Of a stretch of DNA of 45,518 bases, positions 23,523-31,681 are shown piece after piece. The stretch lies in the NCBI GenBank assembly GCA_947311255.1, contig CAMZKL010000015.1, positions 1 to 45,518 of the forward strand. The letters are read 5' to 3'. A program made the position numbers and the translations under genes. This DNA comes from an uncultured Chlorobiota bacterium. GTDB taxonomy: Bacteria; Bacteroidota; Bacteroidia; Bacteroidales; JAADGE01. The notes under the pieces are model-generated. The model saw nothing but the letters and a program-made list of their open reading frames with translations. It made no database searches and was not told the origin of the DNA. The first letter of the stretch is position 1, and every line of letters begins with the position of its first letter.

Positions 23523-25772
23523 TTATATTTCAAATCCCATAACAAGAATGTCATCAATTTGATTATATGTTTTCCCGTTTGGATCGGGTTGTTTTCGCCA
23601 ATCTTCAATTATTTTATCAAATATTTCTTTTTGTTCGACCATTGGTTTTGTATAATGCTTTGAGATAACTTCATAAAATCGTTTCATCATAAATTTTCTA
23701 CCTTTTTCTCCTCCAAACTGATCTGGGTAACCGTCAGACAACATATAAATTTTATCTCCTTTTTCAACTTTAACAATTGCATTTCGGAACGGTTTTTCTT
23801 CTCCGTAGTGTATTCCAACAGGCATTCTGTCTGCTTTATGTTTTGTAATTGTATTACCTCTTACAAGAAGTAGTGGATTTTGAGCTCCAGCAAATTGCAT
23901 TCTCATTTCATTTTTATCAAGAATACATACCGACATATCCATTCCATCTTTGGACTCTCCATCTTCTCCGGTTTGTCTTAAAGTACTTTTTATTGAACCT
24001 CTTAATTTATCCAAAATTGTTCCTGCTTGTATATTTTCTCCTACTTCATTATATAATGTGGTAACAATTTCATTTAAATTAGAAATACCAAGTAAACTCA
24101 TAAAAGCTCCTGGCACTCCATGTCCAGTGCAATCAGCTGCAATAAGGATTGTTTTATTGCCTTTTTTTCTTGCCCAATAATAATCTCCGCTAACTATGTC
24201 TCTAGGTTTAAAAAGAATAAAATAATTATCTAAAAGATTATCAATGTATTCTTTTGGTGGCAAAACAGCTTCTTGAATTCTTTTTGCATATCTTATACTA
24301 TCTTTAATATCTTGGTGTTGTTTTTCAATTTCATTATAAGCATCTTGTAAACTTTCTGCTTGTGTCTGTATTTCTTCTTTTTGTTGATTTAGAAGAGCAT
24401 TTTTTTTCGTAATTTCCGTATTCTTATCTTGTAAAAGATTGTTAGCTTTTACTTTTCTTCGATAAGATCTTATTAATGTAAAAGCAATAATAAGCATTAA
24501 ACCTACTCCTGTGGTAAGGGCAATTTTAATTAATTTATCCCTTTTGTCTTTCTCTGCTTGTAGTTCTTCTCTTTTTTTATCTTCTATTTCTCTTAGTTTT
24601 TCTTTTTTATCAAACTCATGTTGCATTGCAAGTTGAGTCATTTCTTTTGTTTTTTCTTCATTTTGAAGTGAGTCTTTTAGAAGAATATACTTTCTTGAAG
24701 TTTCATATGATTTTTTAAAATCATTTAAAGCATAATATACACCAGACAAATTACCGTATATTGATTTTATTTGTTCTTTTGAATCAATTTTTTTAGCAAG
24801 ATTTAAACTTTCTTCCAACAAAATTTTACTTTTCTTAAGATTTTCTTTTTCTAAATAATATGAAGCTAAATTAATCTTAGAACTTACAATACCATATTTA
24901 TTTCCAATTTGCTTTCTTATTTCTAAACTATTATTAAAATAGTAAAGTGCTTTTTCATATTTCCCTTGCGTTAAATAAATTTGACCTAAAATATCATCAA
25001 TTGAAGTTAGTCCTCGTATATTATTTATTTTTTCACAAATTTCTCGGCTTTTATTTAAATAACTTATAGCTGTATCAGCAGTAGCTTGAATAGTGTCGGA
25101 TAAAAACTTCCTATAATAAATACTTCCCAAATATAAATATGAGGTTGAAATTCCATACTTGTTTGCAAGTTCTTTATTAATTTTTAGTGCTTTTTTATGA
25201 TATTCCAAAGGTGTTTTAAATTCATCAGGTTTATATGAGGCATAGACAGAACCAATAGCATCATTAACGGCAGCCACTCCTTTTTTATCACCTATTTCTT
25301 CCCTTATGGTTAAACTCTTCAAATAATAATCTAATGCTTTTTTATAATTACTTATTTGAGAATGAACATTACCAATGTTTCGTAGAGCAATAGCAATTCC
25401 TTTTCTGTCTTCTGCTTTTTTAAAAGCTTCTAAACTTTCATTATAATATTTTATTGCTTTTCCGTAGTCTGCTCTGTAATAATAAACTGCCCCTAAGTTT
25501 TTAGTTGCATATGCAATTCCTTTTGTATAATCTAACTCTTTTGCCAGATTGTATCCTTTTTCTCCAAATTCAACCGCATCTTCAAAATGAGACAATTTTA
25601 TTTTCCATACAAAGTCATTAAGTTCATTAACTTTTGTAGTGTCATTTGTCTTTGTTTCAAATGCAGTTTTAACACTATCTATATTCAAACTATTTTGCCC
25701 AAATATAATATTAGGACTAATTATTAAGAATAAAACAGTATATGTTAAACGTTTTAAGAAATAAAAATTCAT
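23523..25772 (-). CDS. TPR-repeat sensor with SpoIIE-type PP2C phosphatase domain
   Basis: A 749-residue membrane protein. A signal peptide (about 1-25) is followed by about eight tetratricopeptide repeats in the periplasm (roughly 60-370; e.g. GKAIKYYNESLEAFKKAED, ALDYYLKSLTIREEIGDK), a transmembrane helix at about 416-435, a coiled coil (about 440-490) and a cytoplasmic SpoIIE phosphatase domain (about 491-749). Metal-binding motifs are intact: SGDYY, AADCTGHGVPGA, LSDGYPDQ and DDILVMG. It likely dephosphorylates an anti-sigma-factor antagonist or similar partner in response to a periplasmic signal. This architecture is common in Bacteroidota, whose partner-switching targets are mostly unknown. 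No STAS or anti-sigma gene lies next to it. Confidence 0.93.
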   Translation of the reverse strand: MNFYFLKRLTYTVLFLIISPNIIFGQNSLNIDSVKTAFETKTNDTTKVNELNDFVWKIKLSHFEDAVEFGEKGYNLAKELDYTKGIAYATKNLGAVYYYRADYGKAIKYYNESLEAFKKAEDRKGIAIALRNIGNVHSQISNYKKALDYYLKSLTIREEIGDKKGVAAVNDAIGSVYASYKPDEFKTPLEYHKKALKINKELANKYGISTSYLYLGSIYYRKFLSDTIQATADTAISYLNKSREICEKINNIRGLTSIDDILGQIYLTQGKYEKALYYFNNSLEIRKQIGNKYGIVSSKINLASYYLEKENLKKSKILLEESLNLAKKIDSKEQIKSIYGNLSGVYYALNDFKKSYETSRKYILLKDSLQNEEKTKEMTQLAMQHEFDKKEKLREIEDKKREELQAEKDKRDKLIKIALTTGVGLMLIIAFTLIRSYRRKVKANNLLQDKNTEITKKNALLNQQKEEIQTQAESLQDAYNEIEKQHQDIKDSIRYAKRIQEAVLPPKEYIDNLLDNYFILFKPRDIVSGDYYWARKKGNKTILIAADCTGHGVPGAFMSLLGISNLNEIVTTLYNEVGENIQAGTILDKLRGSIKSTLRQTGEDGESKDGMDMSVCILDKNEMRMQFAGAQNPLLLVRGNTITKHKADRMPVGIHYGEEKPFRNAIVKVEKGDKIYMLSDGYPDQFGGEKGRKFMMKRFYEVISKHYTKPMVEQKEIFDKIIEDWRKQPDPNGKTYNQIDDILVMGFEI

Positions 25773-26080
25773 TATAGGTTTATTTTGTTAAGAATGAAAC
25801 ATATATATATATTTTTATCAATAAATAAATAATATTTTTTAAATTATAATTATTAATGTAGTTTTTAAAAAAAGTCAATTTCATAAACATCTTTAAATTA
25901 CTTCTTTATTAGCATTAAATACAATTATATAAATATAATAAAAAGACCAATTTTCCTTAAAACATAAAATTTATACTATCTTTTAATTAATTTAATAATT
26001 TATTGCACGACTTTTGTTTATATTATTACTTAAAAAAATAATACATTAAATATCAATATAATATACTAAAAACTAATTTT
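25773..26080. other. Gene-free stretch between divergent genes
   Basis: 308 bp of very AT-rich sequence with a short (AT)n run at about 25801-25814. It must hold promoters for the TPR-SpoIIE gene and the propeller gene, but I see no exact TAnnTTTG close to either start. Nothing else is apparent. Confidence 0.4.
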
Positions 26081-29000
26081 ATGAATTCATATTATAAAAC
26101 TTTTGTTAAAACAATTCTTACATTTATTTTATTTATACCTTTTATAATAAATATTTCAGCACAAGAAAAAAAAGAAGAAAAAAGTTTGATGAAATCTTCA
26201 ACATTTTCTTCTTTCAAATTTAGAAGTATTGGACCTGCATACGCTTCTGGCAGAATTGCAGATATTGCGGTTAATCCAAACAATCATTCTCAATATTATG
26301 TTGCGGCAGCAGCAGGAAATGTTTGGAAAACTAACAATGCCGGTATTACTTTCAGTCCAATATTTGACAACTACGGTTCGTATTCAATTGCAGATGTTGA
26401 AATAGACCCAAATAATACAAATATAGTTTGGGTTGCAACAGGTGAATACAATAGCCAAAGAGCTATCGGATACGGAGATGGTATTTATTTGTCTAAAAAC
26501 GGAGGGAAGTCTTTTAAAAATGTTGGTTTAAAAAAATCAGAACATATTGGAAGAATAGTTATAGACCCAAGAAACTCAGATGTTTACCTTGCAGTTCAAG
26601 GACCATTATGGGGACCTGGCGGAGATAGAGGAATATATAAAACAAGCGATATGGGAAAAACATGGGATACTCTTTTTACAATAAGCGAAAATACTGGTTT
26701 TAATGATATTGTAATTAATCCTAAAAACCCTGATGTTCTCTATGCTTCAAGTTATCAAAGAAGAAGAAGAGTATTTACTTTAATTGACGGGGGCCCCGAA
26801 TCTGCAATATATAAATCTACAGATGCTGGCAAAACGTGGAATAAGTTATCAGGTGGATTACCTAGCGGAAAACTAGGAAAAATTGGATTAGCTATTTCTC
26901 CCATAAATCCAGATTATGTTTATGCAATAATTGAAGGAACAAACGGTTCCGGAGGATTTTACAGAACAACGAACAGGGGAGAAACGTGGTCAAAAATGAA
27001 TTCATATGTTTCTTCTAGTCCACAGTATTATAATCGAATTTATTGCGACCCAAAAAACAAGGATAAAGTTTTTTCTATGGATACATATGGGCAGTACAGT
27101 AAAGATGGTGGTAAAACTTGGATAAAACTCGGCCTTTCTAACAAACACGTTGATGACCATACACTCTGGATTGACCCAAACAACACAAACCACCTTGTAA
27201 TAGGAGGAGATGGAGGAATCTATGATACATATGATTTAGGCAAAAATTGGCGACATGTACCTAATTTGCCAATTGCTCAATTATACAGAGTATCAATTGA
27301 TAATAGTAAACCCTTTTATAATGTTTCTGGTGGAACTCAGGATAATAACAGTATGTTTGGCCCTTCTCAAACAATTTGCAGAGATGGAATTTTGCAAGAT
27401 GATTGGACTGTTACACATGGCGGAGATGGTTTCTTTTCTGCATTTGACCCAATAGACTTAAATATAATGTATTCCGAATCTCAATACGGAGGTTTAGTAA
27501 GATATGATAAAAAAAGTGGAGAAAGTGCTTACATTCAGCCTCTTCCTCCTGAAGGAAAAGCATATAGATGGAATTGGAATGCTCCTTTAAAGATTAGTAA
27601 TTTTGACAATAAAAGATTATATTTTTGTGCAAATAAAGTTTTTAGAAGTAATGACAGAGGAAATTCGTGGAGAGCAGTAAGTCCTGACTTAACAAGACAA
27701 TTAGACAGAAACACATTGAAAGTTATGGGAAAAATACAGCCTATGGATGCAGTAGCTAAACATGCTTCAACATCTGTATTCGGAAATATTGTTGCTTTTG
27801 ATGAATCTCCTTTGAACGATAAACTTTTATACGTTGGAACTGACGATGGGTTAATTCATAAAACAGAAGATGGAGGAGAAACATGGAGAGACATAAACAA
27901 TTATGATAAATTTCCTGACATGACATATATAAGTTGCATTTTTGCTTCACAACATGATGAAAATATAGTTTATGTTGCCTTTGACGGAAGAAAAAACAAC
28001 GATTTAAAACCATATCTTTTTAAAAGTTTGAATAAAGGAAAAACATGGTTTGAAATTGTAACAGATTTACCTGAAAAAGGAACTGTATATTCCATAGTTG
28101 AAGACCATCTAGAAAAACAATTATTATTTGTTGGGACTGAATTTGGTGTTTTCTTTTCAAATACAGGTGGAGGAAAATGGATAGAATTAAAATCTGGGAT
28201 ACCTACAATAGCAGTAAGAGATATTAAAATTAAAAAAGGAGAAGACGATTTGGTTTTAGCAACTTTTGGAAGAGGATTTTATATTTTAGACGATTTTTCA
28301 TTACTAAGAAAAATTACTGACAAAACTCTCAAACAAGAGAATATTTTATTTCCTGTAAAAGACACCTATATATATTCAAGAACCTCAAAAAAATACGGAC
28401 AAGGAGCAACAGTCTATACAGGTGCAAATCCTGAATATGGTGCAACATTTACATATTATATTAAAGAAAAAATTAAAACTAAGAAAGATTACAGAATAGA
28501 GGCCGAAAAAGATAAAAAAGAAGTTGAAATACCTTCATTTGATATTTTAAGAGAAGAAGCAGATGAGATAAAACCTTATTTAATGTTTACTATAAAAAAT
28601 GAAAAAGGTGAAATTATTAGAAGAATTAAAAAATCGGCTTCAAATGGTCTTCAAAAATTTAATTGGGATTTGAAAAGATTTAATCTATATCCAGTAACAA
28701 AAGGCAATTCTTCAATGCACAATAAAGGCGGAATTCCAGTATTAGCTGGCAAATATTCTGTTACAATGTCTAAAATAGTTAATGGAATGGAAACTAAATT
28801 AGGAGAAGAACAAAGTTTTAATTTAAAACAACTTGACAATTTAAGTTTACCTGCAAAAGATCAAATTGCATTAGAAAATTTCAGAAAAGAAGTTGCGGAG
28901 GTATATGGTGTTACCATGGGAATTACAAAATATGTTGATAAAATGTCTGCTAATGTAGAAGCTCTAAGAACAGCTTTGATAAATGGAGGTGGTTCTACAC

Positions 29001-29323
29001 AAGAAGATATAGTTTTAGCAGATGAGTATATTCTAGAACTTAAAAAAATTAAAAGAATTTTATCCGGAGATGAGATTATAGACAAAATGTATGAAAACCA
29101 GTCCCCAAACTTAAATTGGAGAATTTCTGCAATAATATATGGAGCATATCACAGCTCAGAACCAACAAAAACTTTAAAAGATAACCTTATTATCGTTAGG
29201 AAAGGAGTAAATGAACAAATTCAAAAAGTTAAAATATTAGACTTAAATATTCAATTACTTGGTAAGAAGGCAAATAATGCAGGTAGTCCATGGTCGCCCG
29301 GAAGAATTCCTGAGTTTAAATAA
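26081..29323 (+). CDS. Large exported Asp-box (sortilin/BNR-like) beta-propeller protein
   Basis: A 1080-residue exported protein. The signal peptide is about residues 1-28 (ending ISAQ). About nine Asp-box motifs S/T-x-D/N-x-G-x-x-W/F follow between residues 130 and 680, for example SKNGGKSF, TSDMGKTW, STDAGKTW, TTNRGETW, SKDGGKTW, SNDRGNSW, TEDGGETW and SLNKGKTW, as in VPS10/sortilin-like propellers. After about residue 760 comes a different C-terminal region with a beta domain (NEKGEIIRRIKK ... NWDLKRF) and helices. No catalytic residues are evident and there is no type IX sorting domain, so it is probably periplasmic. Homologues are often loosely labelled glycosyl hydrolase; the function is unknown. 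An intrinsic terminator follows 17 bp after the stop. Confidence 0.88.
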   Translation: MNSYYKTFVKTILTFILFIPFIINISAQEKKEEKSLMKSSTFSSFKFRSIGPAYASGRIADIAVNPNNHSQYYVAAAAGNVWKTNNAGITFSPIFDNYGSYSIADVEIDPNNTNIVWVATGEYNSQRAIGYGDGIYLSKNGGKSFKNVGLKKSEHIGRIVIDPRNSDVYLAVQGPLWGPGGDRGIYKTSDMGKTWDTLFTISENTGFNDIVINPKNPDVLYASSYQRRRRVFTLIDGGPESAIYKSTDAGKTWNKLSGGLPSGKLGKIGLAISPINPDYVYAIIEGTNGSGGFYRTTNRGETWSKMNSYVSSSPQYYNRIYCDPKNKDKVFSMDTYGQYSKDGGKTWIKLGLSNKHVDDHTLWIDPNNTNHLVIGGDGGIYDTYDLGKNWRHVPNLPIAQLYRVSIDNSKPFYNVSGGTQDNNSMFGPSQTICRDGILQDDWTVTHGGDGFFSAFDPIDLNIMYSESQYGGLVRYDKKSGESAYIQPLPPEGKAYRWNWNAPLKISNFDNKRLYFCANKVFRSNDRGNSWRAVSPDLTRQLDRNTLKVMGKIQPMDAVAKHASTSVFGNIVAFDESPLNDKLLYVGTDDGLIHKTEDGGETWRDINNYDKFPDMTYISCIFASQHDENIVYVAFDGRKNNDLKPYLFKSLNKGKTWFEIVTDLPEKGTVYSIVEDHLEKQLLFVGTEFGVFFSNTGGGKWIELKSGIPTIAVRDIKIKKGEDDLVLATFGRGFYILDDFSLLRKITDKTLKQENILFPVKDTYIYSRTSKKYGQGATVYTGANPEYGATFTYYIKEKIKTKKDYRIEAEKDKKEVEIPSFDILREEADEIKPYLMFTIKNEKGEIIRRIKKSASNGLQKFNWDLKRFNLYPVTKGNSSMHNKGGIPVLAGKYSVTMSKIVNGMETKLGEEQSFNLKQLDNLSLPAKDQIALENFRKEVAEVYGVTMGITKYVDKMSANVEALRTALINGGGSTQEDIVLADEYILELKKIKRILSGDEIIDKMYENQSPNLNWRISAIIYGAYHSSEPTKTLKDNLIIVRKGVNEQIQKVKILDLNIQLLGKKANNAGSPWSPGRIPEFK

Positions 29324-29340
29324 AATTTTCAAAATTCACT

Positions 29341-29372
29341 AAAACAGCTTACTTATTGTATGCTGTTTTTTT
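29341..29372 (+). terminator. Intrinsic terminator of the propeller gene
   Basis: AAAACAGC (29341-29348) pairs perfectly with GCTGTTTT (29362-29369), and the T-run continues to 29372. Confidence 0.85.
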
Positions 29373-29441
29373 AAATGGTACTATCAAATTTAAAGGATAA
29401 TCGTTTTATTAAATATCGAATATAGAACAATATTATTAAAT

Positions 29442-29607
29442 AATGAAGTTTGCTTTCACATGACAATTAAAAAAAATATTAAGTGTAACTTGTAATTTCT
29501 AAAACTTATCAAAAAAACTTTATATTTTTTTTACTTCTAAATTTAAAATTTCACATTTACTTATTCGGTATTTAAAACTCATATTTTAATATACTCATTA
29601 AAATAAT
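29442..29607 (+). repeat. Dispersed intergenic repeat, copy B
   Basis: Counterpart of 10784-10956, same strand, with the ordered anchors AAGTTTG, TAAGTGTAACT, ATTTAAAATT, ACATTTA, TTATTCGGTATTTAAAAC and TATTTTAA. Diverged, with small indels, and non-coding. Confidence 0.55.
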
Positions 29608-29679
29608 GGCAGAACTTGTTATATTATTAAAAAAGAATAAAAATACATAATCATCTTCGTTACTTCAATGCAAAAAAAT

Positions 29680-29687
29680 TACATTTG
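29680..29687 (+). promoter_or_regulatory. TAnnTTTG -7 element for the transglycosylase gene
   Basis: TACATTTG, 25 bp before the ATG at 29713. The longer frame from 29668 would begin upstream of this element, so 29713 is preferred. Confidence 0.55.
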
Positions 29688-29712
29688 CATTTATAAAATA
29701 AAAAAAAATTAT

Positions 29713-30651
29713 ATGAATAAAATAAGCACTTTTTTATTATCTATTTTTGCCTTAGGAGGGATTACAGGAATATTTATTTTCGCAAAAAAAAGTTTTGAAG
29801 ACGACCAAAAATATAACGAATTAAGAGACAGCACATATTCTGTATATGCCTTACCCATTCCTGACAGTGTTACTTTTGCAGGAGAAAAAGTTCCCCTTGA
29901 AAATTTTGATGTAAGAGAAGCCTTAGACAAAGAGCTACACAAGATAACTTACTGGCAATCAGAGTCTTTACTGTATTTTAAAAGAGCAAATCGTTATTTT
30001 CCTACTATTGAAAAAATTCTAAAAGAAAAAGGTATGCCTGATGACTTTAAATATCTTGCAGTTGCAGAAAGTGGTTTAACAAATGTTATATCTCCGGCAA
30101 AAGCAACAGGTTTTTGGCAATTCCTTAAATCAACAGGTAAAAGTTATGGTTTAGAGATAAATAATGAAGTTGATGAAAGATACCATCTTGAAAAATCTAC
30201 TATTGCTGCTTGCAAGTTTCTTAAAAAAATAAATAAAAAATACAAGAATTGGGCAATGACAGCAGCAGCCTACAATATGGGGCAAAGCAATTTAGACAAA
30301 CAAATAAAAAAACAAAAAAATGATAATTACTACGATTTATTACTTAATGCAGAAACATCAAGATATGTTTTCAGAATTATTGCTTTTAAATTAATAATGA
30401 GCAATCCAGAACATTTTGGTTTTAAATTTAGACATAAAGATTTATACCCTCAAATTCCTGTTTATAAAATCGAACTTGATACAGCGGTAACAGACTTTGC
30501 AATTTTTGCACAAAATATTGGAATAAATTATAAAATGCTAAAAACTTTTAATCCGTGGTTAAGAGAAAACTTTTTAACAAATAAAAACAAGAAAACTTAT
30601 TATCTTAAAATTCCAAAAGAAAACTCTCGGAACAAAAAATATTTTAAATAA
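29713..30651 (+). CDS. Lytic transglycosylase (GH23, MltD-like)
   Basis: A 312-residue envelope enzyme that cleaves peptidoglycan glycan strands to 1,6-anhydro products. A signal anchor spans about residues 5-25. The SLT domain (about 95-225) shows the catalytic Glu119 in AVAESGL, followed by SPAKATGFWQF, GLEINNEVDER and AAYNMGQ. The C-terminal 80 residues (VYKIELDTAVTDFAIFAQNIG onward) resemble the linker of MltD-type enzymes, but no complete LysM is evident. era follows 46 bp downstream with no terminator, so the two are likely cotranscribed. Confidence 0.92.
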   Translation: MNKISTFLLSIFALGGITGIFIFAKKSFEDDQKYNELRDSTYSVYALPIPDSVTFAGEKVPLENFDVREALDKELHKITYWQSESLLYFKRANRYFPTIEKILKEKGMPDDFKYLAVAESGLTNVISPAKATGFWQFLKSTGKSYGLEINNEVDERYHLEKSTIAACKFLKKINKKYKNWAMTAAAYNMGQSNLDKQIKKQKNDNYYDLLLNAETSRYVFRIIAFKLIMSNPEHFGFKFRHKDLYPQIPVYKIELDTAVTDFAIFAQNIGINYKMLKTFNPWLRENFLTNKNKKTYYLKIPKENSRNKKYFK

Positions 30652-30697
30652 CAGCTTTTAACTTTTCCCATTAATTTTTTTATACTAAAACATAAAA

Positions 30698-31573
30698 ATG
30701 GCACACAAATCAGCATTCGTAAACATTCTTGGAAACCCAAACGTAGGCAAATCAACACTAATGAATGAATTTGTAGGCGAGAAACTTTCAATAATAACTT
30801 CAAAATCTCAAACAACTCGCCACAATATAAAGGGAATAGTAAATACTGAAGAGTATCAATTAGTTTTTTCTGACACACCAGGTGTTTTAAAACCTCATTA
30901 TAAATTGCAGGAATCAATGCTAAAATACTCAGAAACTGCTTTGTCTGATGCTGATATAATTGTTTATGTAACAGATATTTTTGAAAAAATTGACAAAAAC
31001 CAAGATTTTTTAATTAAAGTACAAAAATCTAAAGTTCCTGTTCTATTAGTACTAAACAAAATAGATTTAACAACACAAGAAGACATTGTTAAACATGTAA
31101 CAAAATGGGAAGAACTTTTACCAAAAGCTGAAATATTTCCTACTTCTGCACTAAATAATTTTAATGTTAAGAATTTATTTGAAAGAATTTTAGAACTTGC
31201 ACCAGAATCTCCTCCATTTTTCCCTAAAGACCAACTTACTGACAGAACAGAACGTTTTTTTGTATCTGAAATAATAAGAGAGAAAATTCTTATACGATAT
31301 AAAAAAGAAATACCCTACTCTGTTGAAGTTGAAGTTGAAGAATTTAAAGAAACAGAAGATATTATTCGTATCAGAAGTATAATTTATGTTGAAAGGAAAT
31401 CCCAAAAAGGAATTATAATCGGACATAAAGGAAATGCAATAAAATACGTTGGAATTGATGCAAGAAAAGACATTGAAAAATTCTTCGAAAAGAAAGTATA
31501 TCTAGAACTATTTGTTAAAGTTTCTGACGATTGGCGTTCAAAATCTGCAAGTTTGAGCAGATTTGGATACTAA
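30698..31573 (+). CDS. era: GTPase Era
   Basis: Ribosome-assembly GTPase that binds the 3' end of 16S rRNA and 30S precursors. The 291-residue protein has G1 GNPNVGKST (12-20), the T-T-R-H switch I segment, G3 DTPG, G4 NKID, G5 TSAL, and the C-terminal KH domain with GIIIGHKGNAIK followed by VYLELFVKVSDDWR. Its length and order match Era. An AT-rich palindrome followed by a T-tract lies 53 bp after the stop. Confidence 0.97.
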   Translation: MAHKSAFVNILGNPNVGKSTLMNEFVGEKLSIITSKSQTTRHNIKGIVNTEEYQLVFSDTPGVLKPHYKLQESMLKYSETALSDADIIVYVTDIFEKIDKNQDFLIKVQKSKVPVLLVLNKIDLTTQEDIVKHVTKWEELLPKAEIFPTSALNNFNVKNLFERILELAPESPPFFPKDQLTDRTERFFVSEIIREKILIRYKKEIPYSVEVEVEEFKETEDIIRIRSIIYVERKSQKGIIIGHKGNAIKYVGIDARKDIEKFFEKKVYLELFVKVSDDWRSKSASLSRFGY

Positions 31574-31625
31574 ATAAACGCTTATTTTATTTGATGGAAA
31601 GAAAAATGATTACTTTTTATTGGGT

Positions 31626-31657
31626 CTGAAAATTTTTAAATTTTCAGTATCTTTTTT
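31626..31657. terminator. Terminator between era and the TonB receptor gene
   Basis: CTGAAAATTT (31626-31635) pairs with AAATTTTCAG (31638-31647), followed on the plus strand by TATCTTTTTT. The symmetric stem could also serve the convergent TonB gene. Confidence 0.65.
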
Positions 31658-31681
31658 AATTTATTTCAAAACTATTAATTA

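Larger units (their letters stand above)
29324..29712. other. Gene-free stretch with terminator, repeat copy B and promoter
   Basis: 389 bp between the propeller and transglycosylase genes. It holds the terminator at 29341-29372, copy B of the 170-bp dispersed repeat (29442-29607), an inverted relation between AAATATCGAATA (29411-29422) and TATTCGGTATTT (29563-29574), and the -7 element at 29680-29687. Confidence 0.6.
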
